Position numbers and translations under genes: made by a program. Positions 1 to 5,905 of a stretch of 10,864 bases of DNA are shown here, piece after piece. The DNA comes from Clostridia bacterium (GTDB taxonomy: Bacteria; Bacillota; Clostridia; Oscillospirales; CAG-272), in assembly GCA_017452565.1 (NCBI GenBank), contig JAFTMF010000054.1, positions 1 to 10,864 of the forward strand, given 5' to 3'. Each line of letters begins with the position of its first letter. Position 1 is the first letter of the stretch. The notes under the pieces are model-generated. The model ran no database searches and was not told where the DNA came from. It saw nothing but the letters and a program-made list of their open reading frames with translations.

Positions 1-164
1 CTACTGACGAAGCGCTTGTGCGAGAGGATGTACCCGATTTGACGAAAAAACTGATCGGGTGCGCTCTTTCTTGTGCCCGAGGGCTGCACTTAGTACCCTA
101 TAATGGAAGTATGAAAAACGGTCCTAACTCCCTTTACGGTGTTGGTTTTGAAACATTGACATAA
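1..164 (+). CDS. C-terminal end of an unrecognised protein (5' partial)
   Basis: The frame starting at base 3 stays open for 53 codons from the window edge to a TAA at 162-164. It reads like ordinary protein, ending in a stretch with LVPYNGS and NSLYGVGFE. The stop lies 16 bases before the yccF start, and the yccF ribosome binding site follows at once, as expected for neighbouring genes in one operon. I do not recognise the family. An open frame of this length can occur by chance, and a 7-bp inverted repeat (ACCCGAT 32-38 with ATCGGGT 54-60) and a TATAAT at 99-104 fall inside it, so the coding call is moderate only. No function is proposed. Confidence 0.5.
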   Translation, partial: TDEALVREDVPDLTKKLIGCALSCARGLHLVPYNGSMKNGPNSLYGVGFETLT

Positions 165-180
165 ATGAAAGAGGTAAGCT

Positions 181-540
181 ATGAGCTGTCTTGGAAATAT
201 ACTTTGGTTCTGTTGCTGTGGAATTTGGCTGGGGCTTGGATGGATCGTCGTGGGCGTGCTGTGGTGCTGTACGATCATTGGTATCCCGATTGGGATGCAG
301 TGCTTCAAATTGGCTCGTCTGTCTTTCTTCCCCTTCGGTCGGAATATCGTTTACAGAGGCGGCGGTGTCTCCTTCCTGCTGAATCTGCTTTGGCTTTGCT
401 TTGGCGGTTTGGAGCTGGCAGCGGTAGGCGCGGTGATCGGGCTTGTGCTTTGCGTGACCATTATCGGTATCCCCTTTGGACTGCAATGCTTTAAGCTTGC
501 AAGACTTGCGCTGACACCTTACGGTGCGGAGGTGGTATAA
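181..540 (+). CDS. yccF: YccF-family small inner-membrane protein
   Basis: This 119-residue, very hydrophobic protein has the two-repeat layout of the YccF domain family. Residues 31-53 and 93-115 are near copies of each other: each starts TIIGIP, continues with QCFKLARL and ends in a Pro-(Phe/Tyr)-Gly turn. Hydrophobic stretches before each repeat (about 6-30 and 64-92) are probable membrane segments, so the protein should sit in the cytoplasmic membrane. The biochemical role of the family is not established. The ATG at 181 is chosen because AGAGGT (170-175) lies 5 bases before it. The stop overlaps the next start by one base (TAATG), so translation is probably coupled to the YigZ-like gene. 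The family call is confident; the function is unknown. Confidence 0.87.
   Translation: MSCLGNILWFCCCGIWLGLGWIVVGVLWCCTIIGIPIGMQCFKLARLSFFPFGRNIVYRGGGVSFLLNLLWLCFGGLELAAVGAVIGLVLCVTIIGIPFGLQCFKLARLALTPYGAEVV
528..533 (+). promoter_or_regulatory. Ribosome binding site of the yigZ-like gene, inside yccF
   Basis: GGAGGT lies 6 bases before the ATG at 540, within the last codons of yccF. It fixes the start of the downstream gene and, together with the TAATG overlap, supports translational coupling. Confidence 0.75.
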
Positions 541-1169
541 TGGCAGAAATGAAAGCGTATTTTACCCTTGAAAAAGAAGGGTTTGCTACCCTCACCGAAA
601 AGCGAAGCGAGTTTCTTGCCTACGCCAAGCCGGTGACTACTGAAGCTGAGGCGATGGCATTCGTAGAGCAGATCCGCAAGAAATATCCCGATGCCAGACA
701 TACCGTTTTTGCTTATTTCCTTTCTAACGGCGGGATGCGTTACAGCGACGACGGCGAGCCCCAGGGAAGTGCAGGTATGCCTGTGCTGGATATTATCCGC
801 AAAGGCGGCTTCACCGATGCGGTGATTACCGTTACTCGCTATTTTGGCGGCATTTTGCTGGGCACCGGCGGACTGGTACGCGCCTATTCGGGAGCAGCTA
901 AGCTGGCAGTAGCCGAAGCGGGCATTGTGGAGCTGATCCCCTACGATCTCGTCCGCTTCTCTGTGGATTACAGTATGTATCAGCGTGTATTGTACGAACT
1001 GAAGAACTATCTTGCTACCGAAGAAAATACCGATTTCGGCGCAGAGGTGACCCTTACCCTCGCCCTGCCCACCGAATATACCCGACCCCTGCAGGAGCGC
1101 CTGATCGCTCTCACTAACGGGAAAGTCAAAGGGGAAGTTGTAGGCAGTCGATTCGGAAAACGAGTTTAG
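540..1169 (+). CDS. yigZ: YigZ/YvyE (IMPACT, UPF0029) family protein
   Basis: The 209-residue product carries the hallmark motifs of the bacterial YigZ/IMPACT family: SDDGEPQGSAG at residues 69-79, followed by a TRYFGGILLGTGGLVRAY-like block at about 99-116. The C-terminal part (about 135-205) matches in position the small ferredoxin-like domain usually found after it. Length is typical (about 205-215). Eukaryotic IMPACT proteins affect translational control through GCN1/GCN2; the bacterial members have no settled function, although proline-dipeptidase and RNA-binding roles have been suggested. It is cytosolic, with no signal peptide. Its start overlaps the yccF stop, so the two are co-transcribed. 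A strong hairpin follows directly after its stop. Confidence 0.93.
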   Translation: MAEMKAYFTLEKEGFATLTEKRSEFLAYAKPVTTEAEAMAFVEQIRKKYPDARHTVFAYFLSNGGMRYSDDGEPQGSAGMPVLDIIRKGGFTDAVITVTRYFGGILLGTGGLVRAYSGAAKLAVAEAGIVELIPYDLVRFSVDYSMYQRVLYELKNYLATEENTDFGAEVTLTLALPTEYTRPLQERLIALTNGKVKGEVVGSRFGKRV

Positions 1170-1171
1170 AG

Positions 1172-1209
1172 AGCGCTTGAGCAGGGGCAGTTACTGCCCC
1201 TGTGGCGCT
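1172..1209 (+). terminator. Hairpin after yigZ, probable transcript end without a U-run
   Basis: CAGGGGCAG (1182-1190) pairs perfectly with CTGCCCCTG (1194-1202) around a TTA loop. An outer AGCGC/GCGCT pair (1172-1176 with 1205-1209) extends the stem across an internal loop. It begins 3 bases after the yigZ stop. There is no T-run directly downstream, so it may protect the RNA 3' end or work with the weaker T-rich element at 1249-1272 rather than act as a classic intrinsic terminator. Confidence 0.6.
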
Positions 1210-1223
1210 TGGCTGAATCGTGT

Positions 1224-1237
1224 AAACAAATTGTGAA
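1224..1237. repeat. AAACAAATTGTGAA motif, copy 1
   Basis: This 14-base string occurs again exactly at 7804-7817, and its TTGTGAA core occurs a third time at 5762-5768. All three copies lie in intergenic DNA upstream of a gene start. This one is 86 bases before the dgt ATG. It is a candidate shared operator; the binding protein is unknown. Confidence 0.4.
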
Positions 1238-1248
1238 TTTTAGAAATT

Positions 1249-1272
1249 AACCCAATAAAAAAAGGGTTTTTT
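1249..1272 (+). terminator. Weak terminator-like hairpin upstream of dgt
   Basis: AACCC (1249-1253) can pair with GGGTT (1264-1268), followed by more T residues up to 1272. The stem is only 5 bp with a 10-base A-rich loop, and an alternative A-run/T-run pairing also exists. It could finish termination of the yccF-yigZ transcript. The AT-rich stretch after it (1281-1309, with TATATT at 1286-1291) probably contains the dgt promoter, but I see no convincing -35 box at the right distance. Confidence 0.35.
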
Positions 1273-1322
1273 AAGTTTTATAGCGTATATTATATATGTA
1301 ACGATATATAGGAGGTGACAGC

Positions 1323-2318
1323 ATGTCTACCGTCCGTCAAATGTTGGAAGAAAGAGAGCGGCAAACGCTGTCTAAGGGCGCTTGTTTATCGTCCGAGACC
1401 AAGGGTCGAGCCGAACCTCTTCGACCGGATGATCTGCGAACAGAGTTTCAGCGGGATCGGGACCGAATTACGCACAGTAAATCGTTCCGCCGTCTGATGC
1501 ACAAAACGCAGGTTTTTCTTTCCCCTGAGCACGATCACTACCGTACCCGCCTGACCCATACGCTGGAGGTTACCCAAATTGCCCGTACCATTGCCCGCTC
1601 CCTGCGGCTGAACGAGGATTTGGCGGAAGCCATTGCACTGGGACACGATCTCGGACACACGCCCTTCGGTCACGCCGGCGAGCGGGTATTGCAGCGTTGC
1701 TTCGACAAGGATTTTACCCATAATGCCCAATCTCTTCGCGTGGTGGACAAGCTGGAGCGCCTGAATCTCTGTCACGAGGTAAAGGACGGCATTTTGCATC
1801 ACGCCGGTGCCGGAAAAGCCGAAACGCTGGAAGGCCGAATCGTAAACATCGCTGACCGCATTGCTTACATCAATCACGATATTGACGATGCAATCCGAGC
1901 AGGCGTGTTAAAAAACGATGACATCCCCGCAGGACTTCGTTATCGGTTGGGCGAAACCCACGGTCGTCGCATAGATACGATGGTACGAGGTGTGATTATC
2001 GCCAGCAACGACGAGGACATCCGGATGGAGGATGGTCTGTGGAAGGATACGCTGGAATTGCGCGCCTTTCTCTTCAAAACGGTCTATTATAATCCCATAG
2101 CCAAAGGAGAAGAGAGCAGAGCGGAAGCAATGCTCCTGACCTTGTATGAGTATTTCTCCGAAAATCCCGACGAAATGCCTCCGGAATTCGGTTTGACCGT
2201 CTTGGAAGAAGGCATACCCCGTGCGGTTGCCGATTATATCTCGGGAATGACCGACCGCTACGCCATCAGCCTGTACAAGGATTTGTTTATCCCCAAGGTG
2301 TGGAGTGCGGGACTATAA
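1323..2318 (+). CDS. dgt: dGTPase-like HD-domain deoxynucleoside triphosphate triphosphohydrolase
   Basis: This 331-residue protein matches the dGTPase-like HD hydrolase family, which splits dNTPs to deoxynucleoside and tripolyphosphate and so limits the dNTP pool. The HD metal site is visible: His79 in the TRLTHTLEV block, the His108-Asp109 pair within HDLGHTPFGHAGE, and Asp178 in NIADRIAYINHD. The N-terminal FQRDRDRITHSKSFRRLMHKTQ block is also typical. Length fits the short bacterial subfamily that lacks the long C-terminal extension of the E. coli enzyme; nucleotide preference cannot be read from sequence. The start is well fixed: AGGAGGTGA at 1310-1318 precedes the ATG by 4 bases. It lies directly upstream of dnaG, a linkage common in Clostridia that places dNTP control beside replication priming. 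Confidence 0.95.
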   Translation: MSTVRQMLEERERQTLSKGACLSSETKGRAEPLRPDDLRTEFQRDRDRITHSKSFRRLMHKTQVFLSPEHDHYRTRLTHTLEVTQIARTIARSLRLNEDLAEAIALGHDLGHTPFGHAGERVLQRCFDKDFTHNAQSLRVVDKLERLNLCHEVKDGILHHAGAGKAETLEGRIVNIADRIAYINHDIDDAIRAGVLKNDDIPAGLRYRLGETHGRRIDTMVRGVIIASNDEDIRMEDGLWKDTLELRAFLFKTVYYNPIAKGEESRAEAMLLTLYEYFSENPDEMPPEFGLTVLEEGIPRAVADYISGMTDRYAISLYKDLFIPKVWSAGL

Positions 2319-2385
2319 CGGAACAAACAACCTAACTTTCATCTATATTTATTCACTATTCACTAATTTTTGGGGGTGAGTCGCG

Positions 2386-4137
2386 GTGGCAAGAATTGAC
2401 CAGACTGTGATCGAAGAGATCAAACTGCGAGCCAATATTGAAGACGTGATCTCGTCCTACGTTCAACTGAAACGGGCAGGCTCCAATTATCAAGGGCTTT
2501 GCCCTTTCCATAGCGAGAAATCGCCGTCCTTTACCGTCTTTCCCGGAACCTCCAGCTTTTACTGTTTCGGTTGCGGAGCGGGAGGGGACGTCATCCACTT
2601 CATCCGCCGCGCGGAGAATATGGATTATCCTTCAGCTATCGAATTTCTTGCTAAGCGGGTAGGCGTTCCCATCACGATGGACAAGCGGGAGCAGGACGAA
2701 AACGCCCGTCGGGAACGGGTGCTGGCGATGAACAAGGAAGCGGCTCGCTTCTTCCATCAAAAGCTGTTTGCTCCCGAGGGTGCAGAGGGACTGCGCTATC
2801 TTACAGAGGTGCGCCGTCTGCCGATGCCGCTGATCCGTCACTTCGGCCTGGGCTTTGCTCCCAACGAGTTCGGTGCGCTGACCAATCACCTTCGCAAGAA
2901 GGGCTATACCGATAGCGAGATGTCTTCGGCGTTCCTATGCGGAATCAGCCAGAAAACGGGGAAGCCTTACGATTACTTCCGCAATCGAGTGATTTTCCCC
3001 ATTATAGACGTCCGTGGTGACGTGGTTGCTTTCGGCGGCCGCGTGATGGACGATTCCAAGCCCAAATATCTCAACTCCTCGGATACACCGGCGTTCAAGA
3101 AGAGCCGCAATCTTTTTGCCCTCAACTTTGCACGCAAGAGCGAGACCGAGACGATGATCCTCTGTGAAGGATATATGGACGTTATCGCCCTCCACGGTGC
3201 CGGTTTTTCCAATGCCGTGGCAACGCTGGGAACGGCGATCACCTCCGAGCAAGCGAGAATCTTTTCCCGCTATGCGAAAAAAGTGGTGATCTGCTATGAC
3301 GCAGACGAAGCGGGGCAGAGAGCTGCTTCCAAAGCATTTGCTTTGCTGGGAGAAGTCGGCGTGGAATGCCGCATTCTCAAGGTGGAGGATGCCAAGGACC
3401 CCGACGAGTACATCCGCAAGTTCGGCGCGCCTGCCTTCAAGAATCTGTTGGAGCGCTCCCGAAGCGAGTTTGATTTCAAATTGGACAAGATCATTCGAGA
3501 TAATCCAATCGTTACTCCCGATGGCAAAATCAAGGCGCTGGAAGAGTCGGTGCGGCTCATTGCTTCTTTTCCGTCGGCTGCAGCCCGTGAAATTTATCTT
3601 CATCGGATTGCAGAGTTGTTGAACGTCACCCCCGATTCGATTCGAAGAGACGTGGAAAAGCTGCTTCGAAACCGAGACAAGAAAGAAAAGCGGGAAGAAG
3701 CAAAGCAAATGATCCGTCAAAGCGAAGGATATGGAGATAGGATTAATCCCGATTACGTGAAGAATACAGTTGCGGCCTCTGAGGAAGAGACGATTCTGGT
3801 TATAATGTTACTCCATCCGGAGATTTGGACCGAATTGCAAAAGTCCGGTGAAACGCTGACGGTAGACGACTTTTTCACTGCATTCGGTAAGAAGGTATTC
3901 GAGAGTTTGGAACCGAACCTATCGGACCCGCTGTTCGAACCCGGTATGTTGGGAGAAGTGTTGTCGGTGGAAGAAATGGATCGCGTAGCATCCATCAGGC
4001 GCAGCAGATCGCTTCTTCAACAAAACACCATTACTGTCCTTAGAGACAGCATCGACCGCCTCAGAGAGGCGACCACCCGCCGCGAAATGAGTATTGAGGA
4101 TATTCTCAATAAAAAACGGCAAAAAAACGGCAATTGA
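2386..4137 (+). CDS. dnaG: DNA primase DnaG
   Basis: DnaG makes the short RNA primers that start leading-strand and Okazaki-fragment synthesis, working with the replicative helicase at the fork. The 583-residue protein has the full order of domains. The N-terminal CHC2 zinc ribbon uses Cys39, His42, Cys60 and Cys63. The catalytic core follows, with a Toprim fold whose metal-binding residues are Glu261 (in CEGYMD), Asp305 and Asp307 (in YDADEAGQ). A C-terminal helical region from about 430 is the expected helicase-binding part. The start is a GTG, chosen because GGGGGTGAG (2372-2380) sits 5 bases before it and ARIDQ is a normal primase N-terminus. The 67-base gap after dgt contains no clear promoter or terminator, so the two are probably co-transcribed. 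Confidence 0.97.
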   Translation: MARIDQTVIEEIKLRANIEDVISSYVQLKRAGSNYQGLCPFHSEKSPSFTVFPGTSSFYCFGCGAGGDVIHFIRRAENMDYPSAIEFLAKRVGVPITMDKREQDENARRERVLAMNKEAARFFHQKLFAPEGAEGLRYLTEVRRLPMPLIRHFGLGFAPNEFGALTNHLRKKGYTDSEMSSAFLCGISQKTGKPYDYFRNRVIFPIIDVRGDVVAFGGRVMDDSKPKYLNSSDTPAFKKSRNLFALNFARKSETETMILCEGYMDVIALHGAGFSNAVATLGTAITSEQARIFSRYAKKVVICYDADEAGQRAASKAFALLGEVGVECRILKVEDAKDPDEYIRKFGAPAFKNLLERSRSEFDFKLDKIIRDNPIVTPDGKIKALEESVRLIASFPSAAAREIYLHRIAELLNVTPDSIRRDVEKLLRNRDKKEKREEAKQMIRQSEGYGDRINPDYVKNTVAASEEETILVIMLLHPEIWTELQKSGETLTVDDFFTAFGKKVFESLEPNLSDPLFEPGMLGEVLSVEEMDRVASIRRSRSLLQQNTITVLRDSIDRLREATTRREMSIEDILNKKRQKNGN

Positions 4138-4161
4138 GGGGAATTCCCTTTCAATTATATA
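4134..4161 (+). promoter_or_regulatory. Possible weak internal promoter for rpoD
   Basis: TTGAGG (4134-4139) and TATATA (4156-4161) are 16 bases apart at the dnaG stop codon and could let rpoD be transcribed separately from dnaG. Both boxes deviate from consensus at two positions, so the call is tentative. A GGGAATTCCC palindrome (4139-4148) lies in the spacer. Confidence 0.3.
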
Positions 4162-4178
4162 GTTCAAAAATCAAGGAA

Positions 4179-4193
4179 CTGTCCTTTGGACAG
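4179..4193 (+). other. Small hairpin abutting the rpoD ribosome binding site
   Basis: CTGTCC (4179-4184) and GGACAG (4188-4193) form a perfect 6-bp stem around TTT. The AAAGGAAGG ribosome binding site starts one base after it. The stem buries the TTG at 4186, the only upstream in-frame start that could compete with the ATG at 4207. It may shape ribosome access to rpoD or simply keep the site open. Confidence 0.4.
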
Positions 4194-4202
4194 AAAGGAA
4201 GG
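4194..4202 (+). promoter_or_regulatory. Ribosome binding site that fixes the rpoD start
   Basis: AAAGGAAGG lies 4 bases before the ATG at 4207 (7 bases if AAAGGA is the pairing core). It supports this ATG over the upstream TTG at 4186, which lies inside a hairpin. Confidence 0.65.
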
Positions 4203-4206
4203 TACT

Positions 4207-5619
4207 ATGAGAATTACAGATGACGGCTCTATGTCCGAAAAGCAGCTCAGTGTCAACGACCTGATCGAGCGGGGCAAGAATCAGGGCTCACTGTCCAGCA
4301 GCGAAATCATGGAGGCTTTTGAAGACGAAGATTTCGATATGGAGCAGATGGAGCATATTTATGAAACCCTTGAGGGGATGGATATCGAAATTGTCGGTAA
4401 CCTGAACCCCGGAGAAGCGGAGGAGATCGAGCAGGAAGTCGGTCAGTATGAATCCGCGGAGAAAATGGAAAAGATGCTGGCGCAGGAAGGTCTTGCCATT
4501 GACGACCCTGTGCGTATGTATCTGAAGGAAATCGGTAAGGTTCCGCTGCTGGATGGCGAGCGTGAGCTGCAGCTGGCTAAGACGATGTATGAGGGCTTGC
4601 AGGCAGAAACCCGCTTGCTGGAAGCAATCATCGGTTTTACTGCTGAAGATGCACTGCAGGAGGATGCCGAAAATGCCGAGGCTGCGGAAGCTGCTGAGGC
4701 TCCTCACAATGAAGATGGAGACTCCGAGGAATCCACCGACGTTTGGGGAGAGCGCACCCAGACTAAGAACAGCTATACCATTGCAATGGAAGAGGCTCGT
4801 AAGCAGTATGGCGGTCCCGATAAGATGCCTCGTCACATCGATGGGCTGGACGATGAGTACGTAAAAGAACAGCGTAAGCTGATTCGTCACGGCGAAGATG
4901 CTAAGAACGCCCTGGTTGAGGCGAACCTCCGACTGGTTGTCAGTATTGCCAAGCGTCATTCCGGTAAGGGACTTTCGTTCCTGGATCTGATTCAGGAAGG
5001 TAACTTGGGCTTGCTGAAAGCAGTAGAGAAGTTTGATTACCGTAAGGGCTACAAATTCTCCACTTACGCTACTTGGTGGATTCGTCAGGCAATTACCCGT
5101 GCCATTGCCGATCAGGCAAGAACCATTCGTATCCCCGTTCATATGGTGGAAACGATCCATAAGGTTTCCCGCGTTTCCCGCAAACTGCTGCAGGAGCTGG
5201 GTCACGAGGCGAGCGTAGACGAAATCGCTAAGGAAATGAACACCACTCCCGATAAGGTTCGGGAGATTATGAAAATCGCATTGGATCCCGTTTCTTTGGA
5301 AATGCCCATCGGTGAAGAGGAAGATAGCCATCTGGGCGACTTCATTCAGGACGAGGAAACTCCCGCTCCCTCTGATGCAGTATCTCAGACGATGCTCCGT
5401 GAGCAGCTGATCGAGGTGCTTCACACTCTGACTCCCAGAGAAGAGCAGGTATTGATCCTTCGATTCGGCCTGAAGGACGGAAAAATGCGTACTTTGGAAG
5501 AGGTTGGCGAAGAATTCCACATCACCCGTGAGAGAATTCGTCAGATTGAAGCCAAGGCGCTGAGAAAGCTTCGTCATCCCAGCCGCTCCAAGCGTCTGAA
5601 GGACTACCTGGATCCGTAA
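4207..5619 (+). CDS. rpoD: Primary (housekeeping) sigma factor RpoD/SigA
   Basis: This is the vegetative sigma factor that directs RNA polymerase to TTGACA/TATAAT promoters. The 470-residue protein has region 1.1 (about 14-65), region 1.2 (from Asp99, DDPVRMYLKEIGKVPLL), region 2 (from about Glu238, EANLRLVVSIAKRH, including the DNA-melting block from Tyr282, YKFSTYATWWIRQA), region 3, and region 4 with the -35-binding helix-turn-helix (about 428-459, TLEEVGEEF and RERIRQIEAKAL). It is about 100 residues longer than B. subtilis SigA because of an acidic, Ala/Glu-rich insert at about 131-228 between regions 1.2 and 2. It sits 69 bases after dnaG, and the two are probably one operon, perhaps with a weak internal promoter. 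No strong terminator follows directly. Confidence 0.97.
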   Translation: MRITDDGSMSEKQLSVNDLIERGKNQGSLSSSEIMEAFEDEDFDMEQMEHIYETLEGMDIEIVGNLNPGEAEEIEQEVGQYESAEKMEKMLAQEGLAIDDPVRMYLKEIGKVPLLDGERELQLAKTMYEGLQAETRLLEAIIGFTAEDALQEDAENAEAAEAAEAPHNEDGDSEESTDVWGERTQTKNSYTIAMEEARKQYGGPDKMPRHIDGLDDEYVKEQRKLIRHGEDAKNALVEANLRLVVSIAKRHSGKGLSFLDLIQEGNLGLLKAVEKFDYRKGYKFSTYATWWIRQAITRAIADQARTIRIPVHMVETIHKVSRVSRKLLQELGHEASVDEIAKEMNTTPDKVREIMKIALDPVSLEMPIGEEEDSHLGDFIQDEETPAPSDAVSQTMLREQLIEVLHTLTPREEQVLILRFGLKDGKMRTLEEVGEEFHITRERIRQIEAKALRKLRHPSRSKRLKDYLDP

Positions 5620-5650
5620 TAACAGCCTGTAAAATTGCAGAAACTGTTAA

Positions 5651-5682
5651 AAATCGTCACTCTGAACAAAATATGACGGTTT
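5651..5682 (+). terminator. Weak hairpin in the rpoD 3' region
   Basis: AAATCGTCA (5651-5659) pairs with TGACGGTTT (5674-5682), nine base pairs including one G-U wobble, around a 14-base loop. It starts about 30 bases after the rpoD stop. No clean T-run follows, so it is a weak terminator or an RNA-stability element at best. Confidence 0.35.
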
Positions 5683-5690
5683 GCGTTTGC

Positions 5691-5803
5691 TAAATCGCCT
5701 AAAACTAATGTCAACTTGTCTAAAAAACAAAGTTAGGTTTTGTTTAATTTATTTGGACGAATTGTGAACACGGCTGTTTTCGGCAACAATTTTAGGCGAT
5801 TTA
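5691..5803. repeat. Perfect 14-bp inverted repeat with 85-base interior
   Basis: TAAATCGCCTAAAA (5691-5704) is the exact reverse complement of TTTTAGGCGATTTA (5790-5803). The arms flank an AT-rich interior holding a 7-bp hairpin (AAACAAA 5725-5731 with TTTGTTT 5739-5745) and a TTGTGAA motif (5762-5768). The right arm ends 24 bases before the -35 box of the next promoter. Possible roles are a large RNA hairpin ending the rpoD transcript, or paired binding sites for a regulator. No transposase or target duplication is present, so an insertion sequence is unlikely. Confidence 0.6.
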
Positions 5804-5827
5804 AATCAAATCTCTCGGAAAAGCACC

Positions 5828-5856
5828 TTGACAGATTCGGGGGATTGTAGTAAAAT
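5828..5856 (+). promoter_or_regulatory. Sigma-A promoter for the lipoprotein gene
   Basis: A perfect TTGACA (5828-5833) and TAAAAT (5851-5856) are separated by 17 bases. Transcription should begin near 5863, giving a short leader of about 43 bases before the ATG at 5906. This makes the lipoprotein gene its own transcription unit, separate from dnaG-rpoD. Confidence 0.82.
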
Positions 5857-5893
5857 AAACTTATGTAATGCGCTGTTGTGCGATTTCAAATTT

Positions 5894-5900
5894 AGGAGGA
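5894..5900 (+). promoter_or_regulatory. Ribosome binding site that fixes the lipoprotein start
   Basis: AGGAGGA lies 5 bases before the ATG at 5906. It rules out the upstream in-frame TTG at 5828, which is itself the -35 box of the promoter. Confidence 0.8.
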
Positions 5901-5905
5901 TTTCC

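Noticed and set aside
99..104. TATAAT upstream of yccF as a promoter -10 box
   Set aside because: No -35-like sequence lies 16-18 bases upstream, and it falls within a probable coding frame.
165..494. Plus-strand open frame starting at ATG 165
   Set aside because: It overlaps yccF in another frame, is Arg/Leu-rich, and shows no family pattern, while the 181 frame shows the clear YccF repeats.
2329..2339. AACCTAACTTT before dnaG matching AAAGTTAGGTT (5729-5739) in inverse orientation
   Set aside because: An 11-base AT-rich match between distant sites is plausible by chance, and nothing else links the two places.
2351..2364. Tandem ATTCACT repeat before dnaG
   Set aside because: Two copies of a 7-mer in AT-rich DNA are too little to call a repeat element or operator.
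4092..4111. 7-bp hairpin TATTGAG/CTCAATA near the dnaG 3' end as a terminator
   Set aside because: It is inside the coding region, AT-rich, and followed by an A-run rather than a T-run on the transcribed strand.
4186..4206. Upstream TTG start for rpoD
   Set aside because: It would lie in the loop and stem of a hairpin, and a better ribosome binding site serves the ATG at 4207.
4288..5577. A 429-codon open frame on the minus strand opposite rpoD
   Set aside because: It lies wholly inside an unmistakable sigma-factor gene and has no recognisable motif of its own.
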